This document shows positions 8,303-27,698 of a stretch of 64,000 nucleotides of DNA, piece after piece. This stretch comes from Roseospirillum parvum. GTDB taxonomy: Bacteria > Pseudomonadota > Alphaproteobacteria > Rhodospirillales > Rhodospirillaceae. The stretch covers positions 1 through 64,000 of the forward strand of contig NZ_FNCV01000006.1 in the NCBI RefSeq assembly GCF_900100455.1, written 5' to 3'. Both the position numbers and the translations under genes were made by a program. The notes beneath the pieces are model-generated. The model made no database searches. It had not been told where the DNA came from and worked only from the letters and a program-made list of their open reading frames with translations. Each line of letters starts with the position of its first letter. Positions within the stretch are counted from its first letter, which is position 1.

Positions 8303-11188
8303 TCAAGGGGCCAGGAAATCGCTGGTCAGCCGGGTCGCCTCGGCCAGGCTGAGGCGCTCGGGGGTCACCCCCTCGGGGAAGGCGCCGAACAGCCGCGAGG
8401 GCATCATCGGGTCGAGCAGCACGAAGACGCCCCGGTCGTCGTGGCGGCGGATCAGCCGCCCGAAGGCCTGTTTCAGGCGCAGGCGGGTGATCATGTCGTC
8501 GTGGGCCCGGCGCTGGGCGGCCTCGGGCAGGGCGGCGCGGCGGGCCTTGTGCAGGATGTCCGGGCGCGGCCAGGGGACACGGTCGAAGACGACCAGGCGC
8601 AGGGCGTTGCCGGGCACGTCGACCCCGTCGCGCAGGGCGTCTGTGCCCAGCAGGCAGGCCCGTTCCTCGGCCCGGAAGATGTCGACCAGGGTGGCCGGGT
8701 CGAGGGCGTCGACGTGCTGGGCATAAAGGGTCAGGCCGGCCGCCTCGAGCGGCGCGGTGAGGCGGGCGTGGACCCCGCGCAGCCGCGAGATGGCGGTGAA
8801 CAGTCCCAGGCCGCCGCCATCGGCGGCCAGGAACAGGGCCCGGTAGGCGGCCGCCACCTGGTCCAGGTCGTCCTTGCGCACGTCGGTGACGACGATCACC
8901 CGGGTCCGTTCGGGGTAGTCGAAGGGCGAGGCCAGGGCGGCGCGGCGCACCGTGCCGGTTGGCCCATCGGGCGCACCGGTGACGGCGGCTGGCAGGTGAG
9001 GGATGCCGGTGCGCGCCTCGGCCGCCGCCCAGTCGGCTTGCGGATCGCCCGAGCCGTCGCGCAGGGTGGCCGAGGTGATGAGCACCCCGTGGGCCGGGGT
9101 CAGCACCTCGCGGGCCAGGGGTTCGGTGGGGTCCAGCCAGTGGCGGTGCAGGCCGACATCGATGTCGCGCCCCTCCAGGCGATTGACCGCCATCCAGTCG
9201 ACGAAGCGGGCCGGCTGCGGCGCCGACAGGGCGGCCAGCATGTCGCGCCACGCCTGAAGCGGCATCAGGGCGCGCCGCTCGAGGCTTCGGATGAGCGCCT
9301 CCAGACGCTGGCGCAGGGCGGCTTCCGGGGGTTCCCGAGGGGACTCCCAGGGGGCTGTCCCGGGGTCTTCGCGGGGCGTTTCGCCGGGCTGTTGGGCCAG
9401 CGTCCGGCGCAGCAGCCGGACCAGGGCGGTGAGCGGCGCGATCAGGCCATCGAGGCCGGCCGCCAGCTCGGTCGCCGCCGCGATCAGCCCGGGGATCGGC
9501 GGCGTCGTCTCGCACTCCAGGTCGTGCGGGCTGTCGGCATTGGGGGCCCGGGCATAGACCTGACGGCGGACCAGGGTCAGGAAGTGCTCGGTGGCGCCGT
9601 CCGGGGCGTCGCCGGCCAGCCGCGCCCCCCAGCCGGGGCCGGGCAGCACCCGGGCGGCGGCCAGGGCCTGGGCCAGGGCGTCGGCGGCCGGGCCGTGGTC
9701 GGCCCCGTCGGCGGCCACCATCAGGTCCTCGGCCCGGCGCTTCAGCCCGCGCGCCCGCGAGCGCGTGGTGTCGGCCTCGGCGCCGCGCAGCCAGCGCCTC
9801 AGTTCGGCCGTCTCCTGGCCGCTGAGATGGGCCGCGAAGGCCGAGTCGGCGGCGGCGAACAGGTGGTGCCCCTCGTCGAACACATAGCGCCGGGGCGGCG
9901 CCTCGCCGTCCAGCCCGCCGAGCGCCGCCTGGACCAGCACCAGGGCGTGGTTGGCAACCACCAGATCGGCCCGCCGGGCCCGGCGCACGGCGCGTTCGAC
10001 CAGACAGCGGTTGTAATGCGGGCAGGCGGCGTGGATGCACTCGCCGCGCCGGTCGGCCAGCTCCATCAGGGGGCGCCCGCCGAGCAGCGGGATCAGCCAG
10101 CCGGGCAGGTCGCCGGCGACCATATCGCCGTCGCGGCTGGCCCGCGCCCAGCGGGCGATCAGGGTCAGCCCGAGGGCGCTTTGCGGGCTCATCGGCAGGC
10201 GCCGCACCGCCTCTTCCAGGTTGAGCAGGCAGAGGTAGTTTTCCCGCCCCTTGCGGACCACCACCCGACGCGCCTTTTCCACCGGATCGGGGCACAGCCG
10301 GTCCAGTTCGCCATCGAGCTGGCGTTGCAGGTTGCGGGTGTAGGTGGAAATCCACACCGCGCCCTGGTTGGCCTCGGCCCACAGGCTGGCCGGGGCGATG
10401 TAGCCCAGGGTCTTGCCCACCCCGGTGCCGGCCTCGGCGAGCAGCACCCGGGGCTCGTCCTCGCGGTCGCGGGGGGCGAAGGCGTGGCAGGCGGCCTCGG
10501 CATAGGCCACCTGCTGGGGGCGGCTTTCGGCATCCGGGCCGAGCAGGTCGGCGAGACGGTCGGCGGCCGCCTCGGGGGGCACCGGATGGGCGCCGGGCGG
10601 CGGCGGCGGGGCGTGCTCGCCGACCTCGGGCAGGCGCTCCCAGATCCTCAGGCCCCGCGTCAGGGCCGAGGAGTGGGGCACCTCGTCGGGAGCGCCCAGC
10701 GCCGCCCCCACCGGGCCGGCCCACGACCAGCCGGCCCAGGCCGGCGGCCACAGGCAGCCCAGGGCCTCGCGGTGCGCCGCCGGGGGCAGGGCGATCAGGC
10801 TGTCGAGCAGGGTCCGGGTGGCCTCGACCAAGCTCAGGGCCTGCTCGCCCAGATCGTCGTCGGGCGGCAGCGGCAGGGCCAGGGCGCGGGCCAGGCCGCG
10901 CGGCGTCGGCGCGGCGAAGCGGGCCGGGTGGACGAAGGCGAACAGCTCCAGCAGGTCGTGGGCCGGGAAGGGATCGACCTTGAGGCGCCGCGCCGCCATC
11001 TGGCGATGGCAGAGGATCGGTGTCAGGTTCTTCAGGCGGCGCCCGGCGGCCGGGCCGGGGCGCAGGTCCTCGACCTCGCCGCCCGGCCAGACCAGCACCC
11101 CGTGGGTCAGGCCGACGGCCAGCACCGGGGCATCGGGCAGGCGGCGGCGTCCTGGTGCTGGCGTGGGTGCTGGCGGGGACGGGGTCAC
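8303..11188 (-). CDS. DinG/YoaA-type ATP-dependent DNA helicase
   Basis: A 961-residue superfamily 2, XPD-like helicase with an iron-sulfur cluster. Walker A is AEAGTGVGKT (251-260). The cluster cysteines are at about 320, 384, 389 and 395 (CIHAACPHYNRC). The DEAH-type box is DEGH (438-441). The arginine motif QAFGRLIRR lies near the C-terminus. Residues 20-110 resemble the degenerate exonuclease-like front domain found in alphaproteobacterial members. It starts at GTG 11188, overlapping the rlmB stop (GTGA) with GGGAG just upstream. The reading frame stays open for another 480 codons upstream, antisense to nothing recognisable, so the coupled GTG is preferred. It unwinds 5'-to-3' and helps resolve R-loops and damaged DNA. 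Confidence 0.9.
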   Translation of the reverse strand: MTPSPPAPTPAPGRRRLPDAPVLAVGLTHGVLVWPGGEVEDLRPGPAAGRRLKNLTPILCHRQMAARRLKVDPFPAHDLLELFAFVHPARFAAPTPRGLARALALPLPPDDDLGEQALSLVEATRTLLDSLIALPPAAHREALGCLWPPAWAGWSWAGPVGAALGAPDEVPHSSALTRGLRIWERLPEVGEHAPPPPPGAHPVPPEAAADRLADLLGPDAESRPQQVAYAEAACHAFAPRDREDEPRVLLAEAGTGVGKTLGYIAPASLWAEANQGAVWISTYTRNLQRQLDGELDRLCPDPVEKARRVVVRKGRENYLCLLNLEEAVRRLPMSPQSALGLTLIARWARASRDGDMVAGDLPGWLIPLLGGRPLMELADRRGECIHAACPHYNRCLVERAVRRARRADLVVANHALVLVQAALGGLDGEAPPRRYVFDEGHHLFAAADSAFAAHLSGQETAELRRWLRGAEADTTRSRARGLKRRAEDLMVAADGADHGPAADALAQALAAARVLPGPGWGARLAGDAPDGATEHFLTLVRRQVYARAPNADSPHDLECETTPPIPGLIAAATELAAGLDGLIAPLTALVRLLRRTLAQQPGETPREDPGTAPWESPREPPEAALRQRLEALIRSLERRALMPLQAWRDMLAALSAPQPARFVDWMAVNRLEGRDIDVGLHRHWLDPTEPLAREVLTPAHGVLITSATLRDGSGDPQADWAAAEARTGIPHLPAAVTGAPDGPTGTVRRAALASPFDYPERTRVIVVTDVRKDDLDQVAAAYRALFLAADGGGLGLFTAISRLRGVHARLTAPLEAAGLTLYAQHVDALDPATLVDIFRAEERACLLGTDALRDGVDVPGNALRLVVFDRVPWPRPDILHKARRAALPEAAQRRAHDDMITRLRLKQAFGRLIRRHDDRGVFVLLDPMMPSRLFGAFPEGVTPERLSLAEATRLTSDFLAP

Positions 11189-12066
11189 GGGGTCTCCCGG
11201 GCCAGTTCGTAAAGGGCCACGGCCGCCGCCGTGGCCACGTTGAGGCTTTCCACCCGCGGGCTGATCGGCAGCTTGACCAGATGGTCGCAGGTTTCGGCGA
11301 CGCGCCGCCGCAGGCCCGCCCCTTCCGCCCCCAGGACCAGGGCAAGGCGCCCCGACAGCCCGGCCGAGGCCAGCGCCACCGGCCCCCGGGCGTCCAGCCC
11401 GGCGACCCAGAAGCCGTGCTTTTTCAGCCCCTCCAGGGCCTGGGCCAGATTGGCCGCGCGGATCAGCGGCACCGTCTCCAGGGTGCCCGAGGCGGCCTTG
11501 GCCAAGACCCCGCTTTCGCCCGGCGAGTGGCGGTCCTGGACGATCACGGCCAGCCCGCCGAAGGCCGCCGTGGCGCGCAGGATGGCGCCCAGGTTGCGCG
11601 GGTCGCTGACCTGGTCGAGCACCACCACCGGCAGGTTGGCGCCGGGCCGGGCGGCCTCGGCGGCGGCGGCCAGCTCGGCCACCTCGTCGAGGGCCCGGGC
11701 GGGCAGCGGGCGCACCTTCAGGGCCAGCCCCTGGTGCACCGTGCCGGGCGGCAGCTGGCGGTCGAGATCGGCCCGTTCGACCCGGCTCACCTCGGGCCAG
11801 CGGGCCGGGTCGAGGTCGGCCAGCAGGGGCTCGGCCCGGAGGTTCGCTTCCGCCTCGACCGTGGTCAGCAGGGCGAGGCAGCGCCGGGCCGGATTGGCCA
11901 GGGCGGCGGCCACCGCGTGGTGGCCGAACAGCCACACCGCGTTCGGCCCGTCGTCGAGCGGCGGGGTGGGGCGGCGCGGCCCCGGGGCGCGGGGCGGCTT
12001 GGCCGGGGCGGCGGAAGACGCCTCGGGCGGGCGGGGGCGGCGGCGGGGCGGCGGCCGGGAGGCCAT
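11185..12066 (-). CDS. rlmB: 23S rRNA (guanosine-2'-O)-methyltransferase, RlmB/TrmH family
   Basis: A 293-residue SPOUT methyltransferase that modifies 23S rRNA (G2251 in E. coli) using SAM. After a Pro/Arg-rich tail (1-40) comes a substrate-binding domain. The three SpoU motifs follow: DQVSDPRNLGAILRAT, LVLGAEGAGLRRRV and ISPRVESLNVATAAAVALYE, which form the trefoil knot. The stop overlaps the GTG of the helicase gene. RlmB is preferred over TrmH because of the extra N-terminal domain, but other SpoU members cannot be excluded. Confidence 0.88.
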   Translation of the reverse strand: MASRPPPRRRPRPPEASSAAPAKPPRAPGPRRPTPPLDDGPNAVWLFGHHAVAAALANPARRCLALLTTVEAEANLRAEPLLADLDPARWPEVSRVERADLDRQLPPGTVHQGLALKVRPLPARALDEVAELAAAAEAARPGANLPVVVLDQVSDPRNLGAILRATAAFGGLAVIVQDRHSPGESGVLAKAASGTLETVPLIRAANLAQALEGLKKHGFWVAGLDARGPVALASAGLSGRLALVLGAEGAGLRRRVAETCDHLVKLPISPRVESLNVATAAAVALYELARETP

Positions 12067-12132
12067 GGGGGAGGCTCCTGCTTGAAGGGGGGCGTGGGGT
12101 GGTTGGCTCAGGCGTAGTCGGCTTTTTCCCGG

Positions 12133-12162
12133 TTGACAAGGCCGGGCCGGACCGCCTATGTG
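12133..12162 (+). promoter_or_regulatory. Candidate promoter for the tRNA-Tyr / tRNA-Gly / tuf unit
   Basis: TTGACA (12133-12138), an 18-base spacer, then TATGTG (12157-12162), 40 bases before the tRNA-Tyr. The -35 box is perfect; the -10 box is weaker. Confidence 0.6.
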
Positions 12163-12201
12163 CTGCCTTCCGCGGCCGGCAGGGCCGGTTTCGCGGAACC
12201 C

Positions 12202-12287
12202 GGAGGGGTGGCCGAGCGGTCAAAGGCAACAGACTGTAAATCTGTCGGGTTTTCCCTACGTAGGTTCGAATCCTACCCCCTCCACCA
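12202..12287 (+). tRNA. tRNA-Tyr (GTA)
   Basis: A cloverleaf of 86 nt with encoded CCA. The acceptor arms are GGAGGGG and CCCCTCC. The anticodon stem ACAGA/TCTGT holds GTA at 12236-12238. A long variable arm of the type II class and GTTCGAATC in the T arm are present. Tyr is the expected family with this layout before tuf. Confidence 0.97.
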
Positions 12288-12405
12288 ACATCGTTTCGCG
12301 GGGTCGCATCCCCTTCCCCTGACCTGGCCCCAGCCCTCCCGGAAGGCTGGGATGGACCGGCCGGGGCGGGTGGGGGCGACCCTCTTGGTATGACGGGTGC
12401 CGGTC

Positions 12406-12480
12406 GCGGGCGTAGCTCAATGGCTAGAGCCCCAGCCTTCCAAGCTGGTGATGTGGGTTCGATTCCCATCGCCCGCTCCA
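12406..12480 (+). tRNA. tRNA-Gly (TCC)
   Basis: A 75-nt cloverleaf with encoded CCA. The acceptor arms are GCGGGCG and CGCCCGC with T as discriminator. The anticodon stem CCAGC/GCTGG holds TCC. GTTCGATTC is in the T loop. A short hairpin of about 7 bp (12331-12351) separates it from tRNA-Tyr. Confidence 0.97.
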
Positions 12481-12608
12481 ACCCGACGCCCTTGGCGGCG
12501 GGGCGACACCCGGCGGGCGACCCCGACGCCAGCGGTCGGCGGGCGATCCTCTTGAAGTGACGTCGCGTGACGGGTTTTTTTCCAGGCAATAGAGGCGGAT
12601 GAGACACG

Positions 12609-13799
<1,191 letters not shown>

Positions 13800-14058
13800 G
13801 GCCAACGGCGGCGTTCCGCCCCGCCGAACAGCCGCGCGCGCGGCGACCGGCGGGGCGGGGCGAATTATGGGTTGATCCCGAGCCTCGGGCCGGGTATACC
13901 CTCCGCCTCCAGCCTGCCGCCCGAGCCAGTCAAGCCATTCGGCATCCCGGTCCATCCGGCACGGGACCTGACGTGGACGGCGCTGGAAGGCGGGCCGACG
14001 GTCCGAGGCAACCCGGGCGGCGGTCCTCCAAGGGGGCGCGGCCGTGGGCGCCGAATGC

Positions 14059-14134
14059 AGGGGTGTAGCTCAGTTGGTAGAGCACCGGTCTCCAAAACCG
14101 GGTGTCGGGAGTTCGAGCCTCTCCACCCCTGCCA
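14059..14134 (+). tRNA. tRNA-Trp (CCA)
   Basis: A 76-nt cloverleaf with encoded CCA. The acceptor arms are AGGGGTG and CACCCCT with G as discriminator. The anticodon loop CTCCAAA carries CCA, and the T loop has GTTCGAGCC. It sits between tuf and secE, its usual place in proteobacteria. Confidence 0.97.
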
Positions 14135-14327
14135 GGCGCCGCCCTGGCGCCGCGACGGCGGCCGGCGGGGTCTGAAGACGGCGGCTTTGAGGGCGCCCCG
14201 GCGCCGCGACGTCGCGACTTTTTGCAGGCGAGCCCGCCCGCGTCGGCCCGTTCTTCGAAGGGGGCCGGCGTCGGTGGGCCTCGCTTTCTTGATTGAACTC
14301 TTTCTAGAGGTCGAAAAGACGCTTCCC

Positions 14328-14525
14328 ATGGCAAGGACCAATCCGGGGCAGTTCGTCCGTCAGGTGCGCCAGGAAATGGCCAAGGTCACCTGGCCGTCGC
14401 GCAAGGAAACCACGCTGTCCACCACCATGGTCTTCATCATGGTGACGCTGGCGGCGCTGTTCTTTCTGGTCGTCGATCAGCTCATCGCCTGGGTGGTGAA
14501 GCTGCTCTTCGGCCTTGGTGGATGA
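14328..14525 (+). CDS. secE: Preprotein translocase subunit SecE
   Basis: A 65-residue protein that clamps SecY in the translocon. It has the single-span form, with KVTWPSRKETT before one membrane helix (about 33-55). The start ATG at 14328 is where the family begins; the frame is open upstream through the tRNA-Trp region but without homology. No strong ribosome binding site is seen. It is followed 11 bases later by nusG, so both are one transcript. Confidence 0.97.
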   Translation: MARTNPGQFVRQVRQEMAKVTWPSRKETTLSTTMVFIMVTLAALFFLVVDQLIAWVVKLLFGLGG

Positions 14526-14536
14526 GGCCTTAAGCG

Positions 14537-15067
14537 ATGGCTGCCCGTTGGTACGTCCTTCACGTCTATTCCGGCTTCGAGAACAAGGTCGCCCAGTCGA
14601 TCCGCGAACAGGCCGCCCAGCAGGCGATGAGCGAGATGTTCGAGGAGGTCCTGGTGCCGACCGAGGAAGTGGTCGAGGTGCGCCGCGGCTCCAAGGTCTC
14701 GTCGGAGCGCAAGTTCTTCCCCGGCTACGTGCTGCTGAAGATGGAAATGACCGACCAGACCTGGCATCTGGTCAAGAACACTCCCAAGGTGACCGGGTTC
14801 CTGGGCGGCGGCAGCCGGCCGATCCCGATCAGCCAGGCCGAGGCCGAGCGCATCCTGCATCAGGTGCAGGAGGGCATCGACCGTCCCAAACCGTCCATTT
14901 CCTTCGAGGTCGGCGAGCAGGTGCGGGTCTGCGACGGGCCCTTCGCCTCGTTCAACGGTCTGGTCGAGGATGTGGACGAAGAGAAGGCGCGGCTCAAGGT
15001 GTCGGTGTCCATTTTCGGGCGCTCCACCCCGGTCGAGCTTGAGTACACCCAGGTGGAGAAGGCTTGA
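14537..15067 (+). CDS. nusG: Transcription termination/antitermination factor NusG
   Basis: A 176-residue protein with an NGN domain (about 1-110, starting [15 protein letters not shown]) and a C-terminal KOW domain with [16 protein letters not shown]. It binds RNA polymerase and couples it to Rho or ribosomal S10. It lies in the secE-nusG-rplK series, with 200 bases before rplK. Confidence 0.98.
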   Translation: MAARWYVLHVYSGFENKVAQSIREQAAQQAMSEMFEEVLVPTEEVVEVRRGSKVSSERKFFPGYVLLKMEMTDQTWHLVKNTPKVTGFLGGGSRPIPISQAEAERILHQVQEGIDRPKPSISFEVGEQVRVCDGPFASFNGLVEDVDEEKARLKVSVSIFGRSTPVELEYTQVEKA

Positions 15068-15270
15068 TCGCCAAGCCCGCCACCGGGGCCCGCCGGCCGC
15101 CGGGCCGCCCCGTCGGGGCGCCGCCGGGCCGGATCAATGCCGTGGGAGGTCGCAACGCCGCTTGACGCGGGCGTCGGCCGTTGAACCGCGGGCCTCAAAC
15201 CCCGCCCGCCGGGTGCCCCTTCTCGGGGATGCGCGGCGGGCCTTGATCACGAGGTAGACAAGAAAGAGCC

Positions 15271-15699
15271 ATGGCAAAGAAAGTCGCCGGCTACATCAAG
15301 CTGCAGATCCCGGCCGGTCAGGCCAACCCGTCGCCGCCGGTCGGTCCGGCGCTGGGTCAGCGCGGTCTGAACATCATGGAGTTCTGCAAGGCGTTCAACG
15401 CCGCCACCCAGAACATGGAGCAGGGGATGCCGATCCCGGTGGTCATCACCGCCTATTCGGATCGCACCTTCTCGTTCATCACCAAGACCCCGCCGGTCTC
15501 CTACTTCCTGAAGAAGGCCGCCGGCCTGAAGAAGGGCGGCAGCGCCCCGGGCCGCGACAGCGCCGGTCAGGTGAGCCGCGAGCAGTGCCTGGAGATCGCC
15601 CGCCAGAAGATGCCCGACCTCAACTGCGCCGATGAAGAGGCGGGGTTGGCCATGGTCATGGGCTCGGCCCGCTCGATGGGCCTCAAGGTGGCGGAGTAA
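15271..15699 (+). CDS. rplK: 50S ribosomal protein L11
   Basis: A 142-residue protein, the normal length. Its N-terminal domain has the Pro-rich [19 protein letters not shown] patch that binds thiostrepton-type drugs and release factors. A ribosome binding site AAGAAAGAG lies close to the ATG. It is followed by rplA after 5 bases. Confidence 0.99.
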   Translation: MAKKVAGYIKLQIPAGQANPSPPVGPALGQRGLNIMEFCKAFNAATQNMEQGMPIPVVITAYSDRTFSFITKTPPVSYFLKKAAGLKKGGSAPGRDSAGQVSREQCLEIARQKMPDLNCADEEAGLAMVMGSARSMGLKVAE

Positions 15700-15704
15700 C
15701 GATC

Positions 15705-16400
<696 letters not shown>

Positions 16401-16867
16401 GGCCCGGTCGACGCGCTGATCAAGATACCCGCCGGCCGCTTCCTTGAAAAAGGGCGCGGGCGGCGGGGGCAGGCGGGAGGCCCGTTTGGGTATGGGGTTT
16501 CCCGCCGACCTGTCCGAGACCGCAGGTCCCGGGCGTTGGGCCTCTCCTTTCCTTCGGGAAAGGGGCGGCGGCGTCCCGGGGTAACGGAGTTGCCGCCTGC
16601 GCAGACGGGGAGATTTGAGGGTTTCGGAGTGGCTTCGCCGCGCAGCGCGGGGCGGGCCGGTCGGAGCGTCTCTTCTTTCCCGGGCAGGTTCGTTTTAGGA
16701 GCACGCCCGGTCCGGCCCCTGGCAACGGGGACCGGCAGCGGGTGGACCGCCGGCGTCGGCCGGCGCGGCTCACCGTTACCGCCCCGGCAGGGTCGGGTGG
16801 TGGGCCGGGCAGGCCCGACGCTCGATACCAACCTGAGCGGAGACGCAAAGAACCAGCGGAGACACTC
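16401..16867 (+). other. 467-base leader region before rplJ
   Basis: No coding sequence is recognisable here. An imperfect hairpin (CCCGCCG... with ...CGGCGGG, 16429-16466) carries a GAAA loop. Further GC-rich stems lie around 16575-16660. In many bacteria the region before rplJ contains the L10 leader, an RNA bound by L10(L12)4 for autoregulation. I cannot match a specific kink-turn by eye, so the leader role is inferred from position and length. Confidence 0.45.
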
Positions 16868-17383
16868 GTGAACCGTACGGAAAAAGAATCCCTGGTCTCC
16901 GAGCTGAGCGATCTGTTCGCGTCGCGTTCCTTCGTCGCGGTGGCCCACTACAAGGGCCTGACCGTGCGCGACCTGGAAACGCTGCGTGGCCAGATGCGCG
17001 AGGCCGGTGCCGGGTTCCGCGTCACCAAGAACCGGCTCACCAAGCTGGCCCTGAAGGGCTCGAAGTTCGAGGGCCTGAGCGACCTGTTCACCGGACCGAC
17101 GGCGATTGCCTTCTCGGATGATCCGGTGTCGGCCGCCAAGGTCTGTGCCACCTACGCCAAGAAGAACGACAAGCTGGTCATTCTTGGCGGGGCGATGGAT
17201 GGCCAGGTGCTGGATGCCAGTGGCATCGAGACCCTGTCCAAGCTGCCGTCGCTGGACGAACTGCGGGCCAAGCTGGTCGGCATGATCCAGACCCCGGCCA
17301 CCCGCATCGCTGGCGTGCTTCAGGCGCCCGGCGGCCAGGTGGCCCGTGTCCTTCATGCCTACTCGGAGAAGGACGCCGCCTGA
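16868..17383 (+). CDS. rplJ: 50S ribosomal protein L10
   Basis: A 171-residue base of the L7/L12 stalk. It starts at GTG 16868 after AGCGGAGA; the protein begins NRTEKESLVSELSDLF, which is where the family starts. A strong HYKGLTVRDLETLR segment is present. It is followed by rplL after 154 bases. Confidence 0.97.
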   Translation: MNRTEKESLVSELSDLFASRSFVAVAHYKGLTVRDLETLRGQMREAGAGFRVTKNRLTKLALKGSKFEGLSDLFTGPTAIAFSDDPVSAAKVCATYAKKNDKLVILGGAMDGQVLDASGIETLSKLPSLDELRAKLVGMIQTPATRIAGVLQAPGGQVARVLHAYSEKDAA

Positions 17384-17537
17384 GCGCGGTGAATTCTTGG
17401 CTGATGGCGACCCGACACGGAGATCGACCCCCGATTTCCTTGACCCCGATCCCGGCGCGGCACCGTTTCGACCGCAAGGCCCTGGCGCCGCGCCTGATGA
17501 ACCCTCAAATCACAAACTGACCCAGGAGTTTTGACCC

Positions 17538-17921
17538 ATGGCTGATCTGGAAAAGCTGGTCGACGAGCTGTCCAACCTGACCGTGCTGGAAGCCGCCGAG
17601 CTGTCGAAGATGCTCGAGGAGAAGTGGGGCGTTTCCGCCGCCGCTCCGGTGGCCGTGGCTGGTGTGGCCGCGGCTGGCGGTGACGCCGGCGGCGCCCCGG
17701 CCGAGGAGCAGACCGAGTTCGACGTCATCCTGGCCGCGGCCGGCGACAAGAAGATCAACGTCATCAAGGAAGTCCGCGCCATCACCGGGCTCGGCCTGAA
17801 GGAAGCCAAGGACCTCGTCGAGGGCGCGCCCAAGCCGGTCAAGGAAGGCGTCTCCAAGGACGAGGCCGCCGAGCTGAAGAAGAAGCTGGAAGAGGCTGGC
17901 GCCACCGTCGAGGTGAAGTAA
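17538..17921 (+). CDS. rplL: 50S ribosomal protein L7/L12
   Basis: A 127-residue stalk protein with an N-terminal dimerisation part, an Ala/Gly-rich hinge (about 35-55) and a factor-binding C-terminal domain with [20 protein letters not shown]. The ribosome binding site CAGGAG lies upstream. Regulation is presumably shared with L10. Confidence 0.99.
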   Translation: MADLEKLVDELSNLTVLEAAELSKMLEEKWGVSAAAPVAVAGVAAAGGDAGGAPAEEQTEFDVILAAAGDKKINVIKEVRAITGLGLKEAKDLVEGAPKPVKEGVSKDEAAELKKKLEEAGATVEVK

Positions 17922-18375
17922 GGCGTCGCCTGCCCGTGGTTGAGCGGGGGGCGGCCGGCCAGCGTCGGCCGCCCCCCGTCGCCCACACCGAGACCGTCCT
18001 CCGTCCTGCTTCGGCGTCCGCCGCCCGGTTTCACCGGCCCGGCGGGGAGCGGAAGCGGGGCGGGGGATATCGGTGTCGGATGACCGTCAAGGGGAAGGGC
18101 CGAGGGGCCCTTTTCCGGACCGCCGCCCCGTTTCCCGAAGCCCCGGGGTGGCGGCAGAGGACGCCCGTGGATGCCCGGCCAAAGAGGCCGCGGACGCCCG
18201 GGGCGGCCCCGATCCGCCCGCCCGCCAAGCGCCCGTCAAGCCGGGCCGGCGGGGCGGGCCTGGGGCACAGAATCGACGTGGGCACCATCGCCCCGCTCGC
18301 CGCCGTTCCCCGATCCCCTGGCGGGGCGGCGTGGCGGCGCGGTCGCGGTGGGCCGAAACAGTGAAGAGGACCGAC
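17922..18375 (+). other. rplL-rpoB intergenic region with strong hairpin
   Basis: The 454-base gap contains a 12-bp GC stem, GGGGGGCGGCC with GGCCGCCCCCC (17946-17977), without a following T run, so it is more likely an attenuator or RNase III site than a full terminator. A second GGCCC-type hairpin lies at about 18090-18115. Partial read-through here would lower rpoBC relative to rplL. No coding sequence is supported. Confidence 0.55.
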
Positions 18376-26860
<8,485 letters not shown>

Positions 26861-26872
26861 GCTGAGGGGCTG

Positions 26873-26914
26873 TAGAGCGTGCCGCGTGATTTGTGAATCA
26901 CGCGACACGCTCTA
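26873..26914. repeat. TAGAGC-type palindrome, copy 2
   Basis: A 42-bp element with ends TAGAGCGTG and CACGCTCTA. The 19-base arms have a single mismatch around a TTGTG-like centre. It directly follows rpoC. It is the shortest and cleanest copy of the family and is flanked by TA. Confidence 0.85.
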
Positions 26915-27008
26915 AACTTTTGATATTGGTGCAAATCGTCGTCGCGATCCGTTCTGGATCGCTCGGGCTTTGCTCTAATGGGCTCGCCGACCCATACCTT
27001 ATATGGTG

Positions 27009-27036
27009 GGGGCCACACCGGGAACGGTGTGGCCCC
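27009..27036 (+). terminator. Hairpin after rpoC, possible terminator
   Basis: A perfect 12-bp stem GGGGCCACACCG/CGGTGTGGCCCC with a GGAA tetraloop. No T tract follows, so it may need Rho or act as an RNA stabiliser of the rpoBC transcript. Confidence 0.45.
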
Positions 27037-27043
27037 TGCCATG

Positions 27044-27110
27044 TCTGGCCGGCTTCTGGCCGGCCTCTGGCCGGCCTCTGGCCGACCTCTTGGCCGACCT
27101 TTGGCCATCC
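27044..27110. repeat. Imperfect 11-bp tandem repeats
   Basis: Six consecutive imperfect copies of TCTGGCCGGCC between the rpoC hairpin and the str promoter. The later copies drift (TTGGCCGACC, TTTGGCCATCC). No coding meaning is seen. Confidence 0.75.
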
Positions 27111-27148
27111 CCCGGCGAGTGGCCCGGAAGGGCCCGGGGATTCAATGC

Positions 27149-27177
27149 TTGACGCCCGGAAGGGCGGGGACTATAAA
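27149..27177 (+). promoter_or_regulatory. sigma-70 promoter of the str operon
   Basis: TTGACG (27149-27154), exactly 17 bases, then TATAAA (27172-27177), within an otherwise GC-rich stretch. It would start transcription at about 27185 and read rpsL, rpsG, fusA and tuf. Confidence 0.8.
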
Positions 27178-27184
27178 GCCGCCT

Positions 27185-27698
27185 CCGCGGGTCCGGTGGT
27201 GGCCTGACGCTCCCGACCGGGGCGGTGCCGGATTGTCTCGACAACCTGGATGGTTTCGAAGGCAGGGCGGCACCTTCCGTTAACGGTCGAACCGGGGTGG
27301 CAGGTCAGACGCGGCTCCCGAAGCGGTCATCAGACGAGCCAGGCGGTTGTCAGCCTTTCAGGCCCTGGTTTTTGGCTCGTGACTGTCCTTTCTCGCAGAG
27401 AGCGGCTCGCCGCCCAGTGCCTGCTTCAGGCCCCGGGGGCGCTTTTGCCGGCTCGGTGCGGGGCGCGGCGGCGCCGGTTCCTTCAAGGGCTCCTTGAAGG
27501 GGGCGGGGTCGGCCCGGGGACCTGATGTGCTGCCTTTGGGATTCGGGTCAGCCAGGGCCTTTGCGACAGGTCATGTGATCGATCACGGATCGCCCCCGCG
27601 ACACAGCAAGAGGGGCGCGCCGGCGTGTCCGTACCGGGTTCTCTCAAGGCAGGGGGGCTCATGGGCGGCGTGACGGCCATCGAGTGCAAGGAATCGAG
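27185..27698 (+). other. Long 5' leader of rpsL
   Basis: About 510 bases between the promoter and rpsL without a supported gene. Several GC hairpins occur; one CCTTCAAGG...CCTTGAAGG-like stem lies near 27480-27500. I cannot assign it to a known RNA family. Confidence 0.5.

Noticed and set aside
27009-27036. Hairpin after rpoC as a classical rho-independent terminator
   Set aside because: No T tract follows the stem; kept only as a low-confidence terminator or stabiliser.
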